DNA of 64,000 nucleotides from Cavenderia fasciculata. Its lineage: Eukaryota > Evosea > Eumycetozoa > Acytosteliales > Cavenderiaceae. A program made the translations under genes and the position numbers. Position 1 is the first letter of the stretch. Each line of letters starts with the position of its first letter. The notes beneath the pieces were generated by a model. It worked only from the letters and a program-made list of their open reading frames with translations, had not been told where the DNA came from and did no database searches. The stretch is taken from NCBI RefSeq assembly GCF_000203815.1, contig NW_004457695.1, forward strand, positions 2,912,054-2,976,053. Direction: 5' to 3'. This document shows, piece after piece, positions 39,930 to 52,085 of the stretch.

Positions 39930-40967
39930 TCAGAGTATCTATAATGTGGTGTCGGCAGCACTACCACCAAGCAATCTAGTCATGTATACGATTGACCAAC
40001 AAACATTCACTACCTTTAATATGACGGTTATCAACATTACAAGTGGAGTCGTCAACTCTACCACGCTACCTATTTTGCAGAATAATATGTGGTTTGGTAG
40101 ATTCTTGGGTGTTGATAATAATGATAATGTATGTATTTATAATATAAATATATCTATCGAGAAAAGTCTTGCTAATATTTAATATTGACTGGTTGGTTGG
40201 CTGGTTGGGTTGGTCCTCTCAATCTTTAGTTAATTATTCTAATTGGGAATAATAAAGGTGCGAATGCGTTGGCAACCATTTCACAATCAGGAAAGTTATT
40301 AAATGATCCAGTGTATGTTGGTCCCATTTCGGACAATTCTCCATGGTTCTTCCCTACCTCTTACCAATATGACAGTAATCGTAATGCTGTCTATCTTGTA
40401 GTAGGCAGTGGTCCTCAATTATATGTCTATGACTTTGCCAATTCATCCACTGATGATATCCAACTCACAATACCCGATCAACAATCAACGACCTCCCCCA
40501 CTGGTTGTTTTGATGGTGTAGATAACTACTACTTTATGCAAGCCGACAACACGTTTAGCCAATTTTTATTGTCTAGTTACTCTTTTTCCGATCAAAAGCA
40601 ACACGATACGTTGAATGTCACTGGTATTGCACCCAACTCTTTAACCTATCTTTTCAGCGCCAACAAACAAGTCTATGTACTAGGTTACAATTTATCGCAG
40701 ACTACCGACATGTCATTGTACCTTTTAGATACCGATCAAGCCACTGCCACTCTATCATACAGTGACCAAAATACCGGACTTGCTATCGGTCTTTCAAGCT
40801 ATGTTTGGTTTAGTGACAACTACTTTGTCTATCTCTCCATGTCATCATCATCATCGACCAACCAATACTATTTGACCACCGTCGACCTCAACACCAACCA
40901 AGTTATTTCACATTCCCAAGTTCAAGGGACATTTAATACCAATCCCAATATTTCAGGTGTCTATTAA
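39733..40967 (+). CDS. Secreted protein, tandem array member A
   Basis: Exons 39733-39801, 39934-40128 and 40230-40967 give 333 residues. Exon 1 is a signal peptide (SYPFLFVVLLAACCL), and the (CTAT)n array 39877-39929 lies in intron 1. Exon 2 encodes the block PPSNLVMYTIDQQTFTTFNM ending RFLGVDNNDN, where intron 2 always follows. Exon 3 carries LIILIGNNKGANALATISQS, TGCFDGVDNYYFMQ, LFSANKQVYVLGYNL, SLYLLDTDQATATLSY and YYLTTVDLNTNQVISHS. The repeating beta-strand pattern suggests a propeller-like fold. I recognise no named domain. Many N-glycosylation sites fit secretion. Confidence 0.75.
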
Positions 40968-41233
40968 TAAATAATAAAAACAAACTACCAATGTAGCTAC
41001 TATTAATATGATTATATTAATATTGGGATATTTGTTACTTATTTCCCAAACAAATATCAATCAAAAAGTATCAAGAAACTGGAATCGGACCATAGTCGTC
41101 GTCGTTATTCAAGATATTTCATTTTAGAGAAAGAGAGAATTGTAAGTATCTGACATCATGAAACGAAACGCATATAAATGATCATAAGAGGTGATCAAGT
41201 TTATAATATTCTTCTTCTTATCAAATAACGAAA

Positions 41234-42301
41234 ATGTATTCAAAACTCTTATTTGTACTAGTAGCATGTTTGGTGAGTACTCCTTAAGAAATAAATATCG
41301 ACTTTGAAAGATAAAGTATTAACTACTTGTCAATTTAGGGTATCTACAATGTATGGGCAGCACCACCAAGCAATCTATACATGTACACGGTTAACCAAGC
41401 ACGCACTACATTTAATATGACTGTTGTAGACCTTAAAACGGGAGCCATCGGCTCGACCATCTTACCTATTTTCCAAACCGGTACATCATTTAAAAGATTT
41501 TTGGGTGTTGATGACAATGATAATGTATGTATATATCAATCACAATCGATTCTAGCTTTGCGCACCTACTAATCCTCCTATTCTATCTATCTATAGTTTC
41601 TCATTTTAGTACAAAGTGTTGGTCTTGGAGTGGCTACGATTACACCATCTGGAAAATTAGTTACCGCACCAGTGTATGCCGGTCCCATTTTTGCTAGTTA
41701 TACATGGTACTATACCTCTTACCAGTATGACAGTAATCGTGATTCTGTATACCTTGTAGTCAGTGGACCTCGGTTGTTTGAATATGAGTTTAACAGTTCA
41801 TCCACCGATACTGTCCCACTCGCAATGCCAAACCAGATCAACACTCCCAATGGTTGTTTCGATGGTGTAGATAATTACTACTTTATGCAAATCGCTGATA
41901 ACACGTATAGCCAATTCTTCTTTTCACACTATTCACTCAAAGACCAAGAACAACACGGTGTCACCAACGTGACTGGTATTGCACCCGACTCTTACACCTA
42001 CCTTTTCTGTGCCAACAAAGAGGTTTATGTCGTAGCCTACAATATCGACAAGACTTCCGACATGTCATTGTACCTTTTAGATACCGATGACTCTTCGGCC
42101 ACTCTGTCATACAACCAAGACACTGGTCTCCCAAACTCACTCAACCTTTGGTTCATTGACAACTACTTTGTATTCCTCTCTGAAAATGACAACAACGAAT
42201 ACTATTTGACCACCGTCGACCTCAACACCAACACAGTAGTCTCAAAGACCCAAGTACAAGGAACCTTTGCTCTTCGTCCAGATGCCTCTGGTGTTTATTA
42301 A
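41234..42301 (+). CDS. Secreted protein, tandem array member B
   Basis: Exons 41234-41272, 41339-41524 and 41597-42301 give 309 residues. The signal peptide is very short (MYSKLLFVLVACL). Exon 2 ends RFLGVDDNDN and exon 3 starts FLILVQSVGLGVATITPSGK, the same junctions as the other three copies. Shared strings include PNGCFDGVDNYYFMQ, FCANKEVYVVAYNI, MSLYLLDTD and EYYLTTVDLNTNTVVSKTQ. Function unknown. The same exon phases (0,0) in all four genes show tandem duplication after the introns were in place. Confidence 0.75.
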
Positions 42302-42573
42302 TTTTTTTAAAAGTAATAAACAAACAAATAAAGACACATGATATCATCACATGATACTGAAAGCGGAAGATCTTGATTATGATCTTGTCTTGGAGGAATC
42401 AGATTTTTGCAAACCCCCAAAGGCCATGGGATCAAGATATTTTTTGGTATTTGACGTCATCCTTCCACACGGGTTGTTTAGAATCATCAGATCATGATAC
42501 TATCGTCTATTTAAAGGAAGTTTGAAATTGAACAAACAAAATTATTTTTATTATTATCTGTACACAAACAAAA

Positions 42574-43696
42574 ATGAATATTAAATTATCTTTCTTTATC
42601 ATTTTACAATTACTTGTAAGTACAATGACACATTTATTTTAAAAAGATAAAGTTATATATTGATCTCCATACTATTATCCATCTCATCTAATTATTCAGA
42701 GTATCTACTATGTAACAGCTGCACCACCAAGTAATATCTACTCTTATACGGTTGACTCTACCGACACCAACTTTGTAATGACAGTTGTCAACATTGCAAC
42801 GGGAGCAGTCAATTCTACGACACTACCTATTTTCCAAAATGGTATGTGGTTTGATAGATTCTTGGGTGTTGATGATAATGATAATGTATGTATTTATAAA
42901 TATAAATATTTATAATCTTTTTTTTTTTTTGTAAATGTATTTATTATTGTTTTTTTTTCTCTCCTTCTTGTATTAGTTTCTCATTTTAGTAGAGAATAAA
43001 AAAGGTGCACTTGGAGTGGCCACGATTTCACCAGCTGGAGAATTATTAAATGCTCCAGTGTATGCAGGTCCAATTGCGACAAGTTATCAATGGTACTATA
43101 CCTCTTACCAGTATGATAGCGGTCGTGACGCAGTCTACTTTGTAGTGAGTGGCCTTCGAATCTTTGTCTATGATTTAGCCAATTCATCCACCGATATTGT
43201 TCAACTATCTGGCATGCAAGATAGATTCCATAACACCCCAAATGGTTGTTTTGATGGTGTAGACAGCTATTATGTCTTGGATATCACGGATGACAACTTT
43301 AGCAAATTCCAACTATCTCGTTACTCATTTGCCGATCAAAAACAACACGATACGTTAAACGTGACTGGTATTGCACCCAACTCTGATACCTATCTTTTCT
43401 GCGCCAACAAACAAGTCTATGCTCTTGCCTATAATATCATCGACACTACCTCTTTGTCATTGTACCTTTTAGATACCGATCAAGCCTCTGCCACTCTATC
43501 ATACCAAGTCCAAGATACCGGTATCCAAAACTCACTCAACCTCTGGTTCAGTGACAATTACTTTGTCTTGCCAATCCTTTCGTCTGACAACCATTACTAT
43601 TTGACCACCGTAGACCTTAACACCAACCAAGTTGTTTCAAAGACCGAGGTCAAAGGTCCATTTACCTCCAATCCAGATATATCAGGAGTCTATTAA
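42574..43696 (+). CDS. Secreted protein, tandem array member C
   Basis: Exons 42574-42615, 42700-42885 and 42977-43696 give 315 residues. Signal peptide MNIKLSFFIILQLL in exon 1. Exon 2 ends RFLGVDDNDN; exon 3 starts FLILVENKKGALGVATISPA. Conserved strings: PNGCFDGVDSYY, FCANKQVYALAYNI, SLYLLDTDQASATLSY, NSLNLWFSDNYF, YYLTTVDLNTNQVVSKTE. It is closest to member A in several segments (ADQKQHDTLNVTGIAPNS is shared). Confidence 0.75.
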
Positions 43697-43860
43697 ATAA
43701 TAAATAATAGTAAATTTCACAATCACAATTGAAGAAGACAAAACTTTATCTTTAGAATATTATTAATCTTGGAAACCATGGTCTTTAATTGGGAATATAG
43801 ATATTTTTGACTCTGCAAACAAGGACAAGATATTTTTTTGTCGACCATACTTTTCCCAAG

Positions 43861-43874
43861 ATTCGGCCGAATCT
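43861..43874. repeat. 14-bp perfect palindrome upstream of array member D
   Basis: GATTCGGCCGAATC, 95 bp before the ATG at 43969. Possible dimer-binding site; no known factor is assigned. Confidence 0.4.
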
Positions 43875-43968
43875 CTCGAAAATTAAATTGTCATATGGAT
43901 ACAAACTAATCACCAAATTCTCAACAGGGAATTGATTCAATTCATTTATCTTTTAAAAGAAAACAAAA

Positions 43969-45038
43969 ATGAATTTTAAACTTTGTTTCTTTTTATGTGT
44001 TCTAGCATCTTGCTGTGTAGGTTATATTCTAATTATAAAATATTCATTTATTTATTAATCTATCTCTACAGAATATATTTAGATATGTTTCAGCAACACC
44101 ACCAAGCAATCTATACATCTTTTCATTTGCAGCTCATTATTCCATAGATATGACTGTGATTAATATTGGATCAGGTGAGGTGAACTCAACCAACATCCCA
44201 ATCAAGAATAAACACCCACAAATTCTAGGCTTGGAGAGATTTTTAGGTGTTGATGCTAATGATAATGTATGTATCAATCAATATAAATTTTATGGATTGC
44301 TTAATTTAACTCTTTTTTTTTTAAAAGTTTCTAATTTTGGTTGATAGTCCAACCAATGCTTATGGAATCATTACCATTTCACAATCTGGACAAATATTAG
44401 ACGGACCTGAATTTGTTGGTCCTATTAGAGAAAGTATCGAATGGATTGATTCCTCTTTGCAATATGACACTGCTCGTGACTCTGTCTATTATGTTGTAAC
44501 TGGTCCTAAATTGTTTGTCTATGATTTTGCCAAAAAATCTACCAATGTTATCAAAATTGATATGGAAGACCGATTTTCTATTCCATCAGGATGCTTTGAT
44601 GGAGTAGGCACCTACTATATCTTTGAAAACTCTGATTATTACCACAAAGTATTTGAAATGACTTCGTATTCGGTTTCAGACAACCAACAATCCGAGAATG
44701 CCAATGTCACTGGTATTTCACCAAGTTCAAATACCTACCTTTTCTGTGCCAACAAACAAGTTTATACGCTCGCCTTTGATGTGAACCAACGTTCAAATAT
44801 GACATTGTATCTTTTAGATACCGATAATTTCACTGCCTCTATATCATACAATCAAGACATTGGTCTCCCAAACTCACTCAACCTTTGGTTTATTGACAAT
44901 TACTTTGTATTCCTCTCTGACAATGACAACAACCAATTCCATTTGACCACCGTCGACCTCAACACTAACCAAGTTGTTTCACAGTCCCAAGTTCAAGGTA
45001 CATTTAATCTCTATTCACAAGCTTCTGGTGTCTTTTAA
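43969..45038 (+). CDS. Secreted protein, tandem array member D
   Basis: Exons 43969-44016, 44072-44266 and 44328-45038 give 317 residues. Signal peptide MNFKLCFFLCVLASCC. Exon 2 ends RFLGVDANDN; exon 3 starts FLILVDSPTNAYGIITISQS. It is the most divergent copy (FDGVGTYYIFE in place of FDGVDNYYFMQ; LYLLDTDNFTASISY). The end NNQFHLTTVDLNTNQVVSQS is strongly conserved with the others. The array stops here and VPS35L follows in the convergent direction. Confidence 0.75.
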
Positions 45039-45176
45039 ATAAATAAATAAATAAAAGAATATTAAAAGTATAATTTAATTTAAATATTTTGAATTTATTA
45101 TTTTAATAATTTTGGTATGAATTTGTGAGAGAATAATGTAATTGGTATGGTTGTACGATGATTATAGATAGATATG

Positions 45177-48100
45177 TTAAATAGCATTAAGTTTAATAAA
45201 AAGATCACCAGCCAATTTAGATGTTTTAGATTGTAATCCAACAAAGTTTAGAGTATTTTTAAGATAGGTCAATTCAGAGTGTGAGGTTGATGGTATCGAT
45301 TTCTTTGCCATATTGTACAAATTATAAATAAGTGATGCTGATTTTGGATTTAATTCAGCAATATTAATGGTAGTATTAATCATATCAATACAAACATATA
45401 CCATCTTTTTCTGTGTCTAAAAATAGAGGAGAGAAAGAGAGAGAGAGAGGTTAATATTAATATTTTTTTCTTTTAATTTTTTTTTTTTTTTTTTTAATGG
45501 TACATACTGAAGGATCAGGTTCATCCTTTAAGATATTAAGTTCAGATAATAAATCTTTAATTAAAAGACCATAGAATTCATTCAATTCACTTGTAAAATC
45601 TGGGTCACCAGCAAAGAGTTGATCGTTTGATTCGACATTGTTGATATGATAGGGAAGGTTTTGTTGAGCCCAAGTGGAACAAAGACTCATGATTTGAATG
45701 ATGATACGTGATTTGCCAGTAGTAGCACGTTCCCATGGATAGTCTTTGACAACCTTGTAGAGTGCCTTGATGAGATAGAATGGACCATTCTCTGGATGTC
45801 CAGGAGCGACAACCAAGAGAGAAATGAAATTGGATAGGTATTGAACGGTCCAATCTTCAGTTGATTTGACTTGACCAAACTCCAAAATAGGTGGAATCTC
45901 TTGTACAAAGGTAATGGCAGCCTTGAGAAGCGAATCGGCTTGTGACATGGCTTGGTTTTGGAATGCAATACCCGAAGATTGCAAATAGAGTGTCATCTTT
46001 AAAAAGACATCGTCAATTGATGGAATGGTAATGAAACAATAGGCAATGCATGCACGGATAAATGATGATGTCTTGGATGTATGCTTTCCACGTACCAATG
46101 CCAATGTCTTTTGACAAATAGTATTAACTCCCAATACCAATCTAAACTTGACTTGATCAAAATTAATAAATGTTTGACGACAATCAACATAAAAGTTTAA
46201 TTGTTTTTCAACATCTTTACCAAAGTCAAACTAAAAATATAAATAAAATAATATTAATAACTATAATCACATTGTTTTGTATATATATTTTGTTTTGTTT
46301 TGTTTGTTTTTTTTTACCTTATTAATACAATTAATAATAACTTGAGTAACTTGTCTAATTTCATCTTGGAAACTAAGAGTATTCAAAGAATCATGTAAAG
46401 CTTTACCATAGGTTAAAAAGGTATTAATTAAAACTGGATCTGAAATGGAACTTGTACTTGTTGATAAAGCTTCCAATGTACTTCTACTAATTTGTTTTTG
46501 TGATTCACCATTAAATAGATCCAATAATGGTAAAAAGTTGGCCAAACCAACCAAGACATTAAAATCTTGAATATGAGATAAAATCTTTAAAACAATCGAT
46601 TGTAAATGTGATTGAATTCCTTCATATGCTTTATCTGGTAAAACATGTCTTAAAATATCCTTTAAGAATATATCTGCTTCCTTATTCTAAAAAATAAATA
46701 AATAAATAAATATAAAGATTTAATTAATATATTTCTTTTTTCTTTTTTTTTCTTTTTTTTTCTATTTTTCTTACACCACAATGAGTTAAAACATATTCAA
46801 TAAAAACTTCGGCAACACTAATGTAGTCCTTTAGATTATCAAAATAAGAAACAACTTTCCAGACATCATTTAGAATGGCTAGGACTTGATTCTTTGGTGG
46901 ATGACCAAGTACCAAATTAACACCAAAAGTAGAGTACAATTGGTATTTGGGATAGGAGATACTGTCAGCCTCCTTGATGAAATTGCTAAACATGGTCGAA
47001 TTGGTACAGATGTATTCGGGTGGGAAGGAAGAGATGATGTGGTTGAGAAGGAGTGAGTTTTTACTCTCACGGAAGATGGCAAGCACCTCTTCGAGAATGT
47101 TTGGCTTGCCATTGTGTGCAAGACACTGTAGCAACCACTCGACCGATGGACTATACAATCCCAAATAGTCAGTCAATGAAATACGTTGAGTTGCAAGGAT
47201 ATCTTCGAGATATTTGCTCTTTTCATACGACTTTTGGGCATGGACAAAGTCTTTGAGACCGGTAATAATGTAGGTCTTGAATTCGGGTGCAAGGTCATGT
47301 GCTCTACGTGCTAAATAAGCACGGACATAGTTGGCAACCAAAGGATTACCAATACCTCTAATCATGGCATTGATACGTGAAATGACACTGGTTGGTTCAG
47401 TGTTGACATCGCCTTGGATGAATTCATAGCACTTTAGAATAGAAATCTCGGCATAGAGACGTGGCAACAACTCTCTAATCGATGCAATCTTGTAGAACCA
47501 ATTACGACAAGTCTCTTTGGCTTGATCACTATATAATTTCTCGTTTCTCTTGGCTGGGTCTTTACCTTGACCGGCCTTTAAACGTGATTGAATACGATCA
47601 TACACCAAATCTCCAAATTTATCCAACAATTCAGTTACAATTACAAATTTACTTGGATAAAATTTAATAATTGATATATCTGATAATAATTTTGCAGTCT
47701 AAACACAAAAAGAGAGAGAGAGAGATAGAGAAATAAGTAAAAGGTTTATAAATATTATAAATATATTGTTATGTTTCATACTTGAATTGAAATTTTTAAA
47801 GCTCTAACTCTATCTTCAGCTTTCCAAGCTTTAAGTAATTCAGAATACAATGTTTCCATATCCATAATGATATCACCTTGAGTTAATTGAGTTGGTTGTT
47901 TCTCTTCTTTATCTTGTTCCAATTCCTCAAGAATCTTATTTAATCTATTAATTGATATTTTAACTAAATATAGAAATAGATATATTAATTAGCAATTATT
48001 ATATATAATATATATGTTTCATTATAACTTTATATTACCTTTACCACTCATTCCAGTATTTGACATGAAAGATAATTGAATTGGATTTAAATCATCGTTT

Positions 48101-48619
48101 GTGTATTGTTGAAGGATAGCAGGTTTCATTGTAGACCATGGAATATAACTTTCATCGTGATACATTTGTTTGGATGATGTGTGAGCAGTGTTGATACCAC
48201 CCATCGATGCAATACTAGCTGCCAATGGATCTACAGTAGTGTTTCTTTGTTGTTGTTCAGTAGCTGCCTTTGACAATGGATCAACTGTATTATTTGATGT
48301 CAACAATGGATCATCATCGCTTCCCAAATAGGTTGATGTTGTAACTACAGGTGTTGTCTCTTTCTCCTTCTGTTGTGGTTTGACAGTCCAATTAGCACCA
48401 AGAGGATGCTTTTCAGTCTCTCTACCATTTAACTTTTTACTATCTTTATCATAATTTCTAGTTGCTAGAATACTAATATCACAAACCAAAATGTAATTAG
48501 CATATGACCAATCAATCAATCGCACTATACTCTAACTATACATACTATACAGGTTGTTGTTGTTGTTGTACTGGTGGTGAAGAAGTAGAAGATGCAGTAG
48601 CCTGCTTTTCTTCTGCCAT
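45177..48619 (-). CDS. vps35l: VPS35L, retriever/Commander complex subunit
   Basis: About eight or nine exons on the minus strand. Exon 1 starts at ATG 48619 (MAEEKQATASSTSSPP) and splices to YILATRNYDKDSKKLNGRET. Animal VPS35L landmarks are evident: TAKETC-like QAKETCRNWFYKIASIRELL, PRLYAEISILKCYEF, MIRGIGNPLVANYVRAYLAR, LYSPSVEWLLQCLAHNGKP, NDVWKVVSYFDNLKDYISVA, KTSSFIRACIAYCFITIPSI and the late PYHINNVESNDQLFAGDPDF. VPS35L with VPS26C and VPS29 forms retriever, which with the CCC complex recycles endosomal cargo on WASH-coated domains. The whole alpha-solenoid appears intact. It is head-to-head with AP-4 sigma, 237 bp apart. Confidence 0.9.
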
Positions 48620-48855
48620 CTCTTTCTATCTATCTAATCTAACTAATAATTAATATAAGTATCGCAGCTTCATTAAGCAGACAGACACCTCCTACTTTTG
48701 CAATAGAATTTTTTTTGTTGCAAAAATCTTCAAAAAGCCTGTGTGGGTGATCATTCCACAAACATTTCTTCTTTCTTAGTCGCGTTTGTTGTTATTACCC
48801 ATTAGCTAGATTTGGTCAATGTGATAGAGTGTATGAATAGAAGAAAGAAAGGAGG

Positions 48856-49398
48856 ATGATTAAATTCTTTTTACTATCAAACAAACAAGGACAAATTAGA
48901 TTATCACATTACTATGACTTTATACCATTCGATCAACGTCCTGCAATGGAAGCAGAGATTGTTAGAAAGTGTATCTCTAGAAATGCAAGTCAATGCTCTT
49001 TTGTAGAATACAAAGACTATAAATTGGTGTATCGCAGATACTCATCACTCTACTTTATAGTTGGTGTTGATAGTTCAGAGAATGAATTATCAATCTTGGA
49101 ACTAATACATAATTATGTAGAGATACTAGATGCTTCATTTGAACAAGTTTGTGAATTAGATGTAAGAAAAGGAATAGTATTCAAAGGAATAGTATTCAAA
49201 TATGTAGTATTCAAATATGTAGTATTCAACTACTAATATCTCTTAATTCTCTCAATCTCTTTTTAGATTATGTTTCATCTAGAAAAAGCACATTTTATAT
49301 TGGATGAAATGATTTCAAATGGTCATATATTGGAGATATCTAGATTTCATATATTAGAGTCTGTCAATTTAATGTCGATTGCTGATCAGAAATCTTGA
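48856..49398 (+). CDS. ap4s1: AP-4 adaptor complex sigma subunit
   Basis: Exons 48856-49161 and 49267-49398 give 145 residues, the normal sigma length. The sequence tracks animal AP4S1 closely: MIKFFLLSNKQGQIRLSHYY, CISRNASQCSFVEYKDYKLV, YRRYSSLYFIVGVDSSENEL, LELIHNYVEILDASFEQVCE, and after the intron IMFHLEKAHFILDEMISNGH. AP-4 is a trans-Golgi adaptor for sorting cargo such as ATG9 in other organisms. The intron-free reading past GTAAGA (repeats of IVFKG/YVVFK) is intronic. Confidence 0.92.
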
Positions 49399-49756
49399 TC
49401 AACTCAAATCTCCCAATCGAAGTATTCCCAATCCGGAATAAGTATTCGTGGACAAAAAGTGGTTACTCTAAAGATACATGGTGTAGCAGTTGGAATCATT
49501 ATTCCTCGCCTGGAATTGATGATAACAATTCTCTCTTAATGATACACTCCCTCTCTCTTTTGGACCACAAGAAAGAATTATTTGGATTGCACAATCATTA
49601 AACAGTTTAATAATGTCAGAGTAATAAATAAAGTAATGTAAATGATTTTCTTTAATTTTATATATGTACACTTTTTTATTTTGATGGGGAAAAGAGTTGA
49701 TGAATGGCCTAAATCAGTAACAGTAAAGGTCATTGTTATTATTAATATTATTATTA
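49399..49756. other. Convergent gap with a coding-like tail
   Basis: Between AP-4 sigma and the DHHC gene, both ending here. Plus-strand 49529-49624 reads NDTLPLSFGPQERIIWIAQS before a stop, with good coding character, but lacks a start or a clear splice acceptor. Upstream, 49445-49530 reads KVVTLKIHGVAVGIIIPRLE in a different phase. The status is unclear. Confidence 0.3.
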
Positions 49757-51159
49757 TTAACAAAATACTGATTTTATATTGTGAATGGTTGATAAGTTGA
49801 ATGGATTATTATAAATGGTCTTTTGGCGATAGTCGTGGATATGATTATTTTGATTATTATTATTATTTCCATCTAAACTAGTATCACTACTATTATCATT
49901 AATATTGATTAAATTTTGAGTTGAAGGTGAACTTGAAATAGGTAGTGATGATTCGGTTTGTTGTTGTTTTAGTTTAAACATCTTTTTGGTATCTTCTCTT
50001 GTTGTTTCATTTAGTAATACCAATTTACTATGGTAATAAAGTAATGAGAGAACAGGAAGTGCCATCAAGAAACTAAAAATAATTAAAAAGATGTGAACTG
50101 GATGACTTGATACAACTTTCCAAAACTTTGATTCTGCTGTATGTTCATTTGAGGAATTATTATTATTATCGGTTGAATTATTATTATTATTATTGTCGGT
50201 TGAGTTATTATTATTATTATTATTATTGTTGTCTGGATATATAGTTGTATTTTTATAAATAATGTCTAGATGGTATATAGTTGTTATGAGTACAATTAAA
50301 ATATTGAGTGCGACGCTGGCGATAAAGTAGAAAAAGTATTTGTAGTTGTTTTGACCGACACAATTGCCAACCCACGGACAATGGTGATCAAACCTGCTAA
50401 TGCATGCATTACAAAGGCTGCAATGTGAAGATCTTGGTGGTCGATAAATTAAACATGTTTCTAAATTAAATTAATAATAATAATGAATTAGTAAATACTT
50501 CTACCTCTATCTATCTTAACTCTATCTATACATACCGCAATATTTGACAGTATAGGGAAAATCACCAATGAGAATGGTTTTGTCTGGAAAAGGTATGGAT
50601 TGAGTTGATGTAGAAGGTGTGATTGATCCTGGTGGTGAGGCATGGGTAGCGTGATTGACATTACTAACGTCGACATCTTCCTCTACTCCATCTTCATAAT
50701 CATCTTCTTCAACTGAAGCAGAAGATGATGATTGATCAGTACTGGTACCTTGTGGAACAACAACATTGATTGATAGAACTGCTGTTCCATGGTTATTATG
50801 AGAATCAGATGATTTCTTTTCATCATCATCATCATGTTCTTGGTGATCTATGATACTGTTTTTAGCTAGTCTTCCAGGGTCTGTAAATGATGTAGCCAAC
50901 AAAGTTATGTAGTTGGATACTGAAAATAAGATAAATAAAATACATGCAATAATGCCTCCTGTTGACAAGTGAATAAAGTATGGCAACCTAAATTACATAA
51001 ATATTAATATAAATGTATTAATAAATCAAACCACTACTACTATTACTCTAATACATACACATAAATAGAATATACAACAATCGGTATTCCGATAAAGCTG
51101 AATGTGATCAAAAGGAATAACTTGTGATACTTTCTTTGTAAAGGGGTGACTGCTGCCAT
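49757..51159 (-). CDS. DHHC-type palmitoyltransferase
   Basis: Four or so exons from ATG 51159 ([20 protein letters not shown]) to the stop at 49757. Two membrane helices precede a [10 protein letters not shown] segment (the DPG motif). A long acidic Ser/Asp/Val insert follows, then the cysteine-rich catalytic domain [20 protein letters not shown] and [20 protein letters not shown]. Two more helices follow on either side of an Asn/Ser-rich loop, and a hydrophilic tail ends the protein. These enzymes attach palmitate to cytosolic cysteines of membrane proteins. The TTxE-like element (LNETTRED) after the last helix is present. Confidence 0.88.
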
Positions 51160-52085
51160 CGCTCTCTAGACTCTAGTGTACACTTCCTCGCCAGGACTGT
51201 ATGTTTTGCTTCTCTCCTTGCTTGCTTGCTTGCTTCTCTGCTGTACTCTATATATGCAATGACTAAATATTTGCAAACTAAATAACTTTTACAATGCAAC
51301 AAACAAAATATAGGTTGGTATGAATGAATAAATAAATAAATAAATAATATATGCTATGCTATGCTATGCTATGCTGTGCTATGTGTATGTGTATGTGTCG
51401 AGAGTATAGGAGTGAATGAAAACTAAACTAAAGCTCTCTCTCTTTCTTTATTCATTATGTTGTGTGTGTGGGTGTGTATCTCGTCAGAAAACCTAAACTA
51501 AATATCCACCAACCAATGATGCTGCAGGTTGCAGGATGGATGCATTCCAATTCGCCAAAATCACAGGGTAGCTTTGCATCAACAATACGACGCAAGGGAT
51601 GTTCCACAACAGTGACCCATCACATGTTCAAATCGAAAAATGCCGATGTACCAAAGTGTCAAGATTTTTTTCTGTTTATGGCCATTGACCATCAATCTCC
51701 CCTTGCATCTCTTTTTAACAAATGACTCTATCGATTTTAAATGTTATCGATTTCAAGCTCATCTTATGATTGCATCTTCATTGAATTGACTTTCTATAAA
51801 GATATTTCTATTTTTTTAGAACGAATACACCATACTAAATCCGATATCAAGGCTATAGGTCCTTCGAAGTACAATTGTACTTAGCAAAAGAGAGTGTAGA
51901 GTTATTATCAGACAAATTAGTAATAATGTAAGAAAAGAAAGTATACGGATGATGGATTTAAAAAATAGATTAAACCCATGTGTGTCATGTCTTTATAATA
52001 CTACTTCATTTTCAAAAAATAAGTTAGAGTGACATTCACTTCTAAATATTTAGATTACATCTATACTTACTGAAGTAAAGATTGG
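51160..52085. other. Intergenic with ATGCT pentanucleotide repeat and GT-rich block
   Basis: (GCTAT)n repeat at about 51352-51380 and a GT-rich block TGTGTGTGTGGGTGTGT near 51460-51476 resembling dictyostelid G-box (GBF) sites. The 87-codon frame at 51462 has no family resemblance. Upstream of the leucine-rich gene. Confidence 0.4.

Noticed and set aside
51462-51725. Short plus-strand frame before the leucine-rich gene
   Set aside because: No homology recognised, lies in a GT-rich upstream region, no splice partner.
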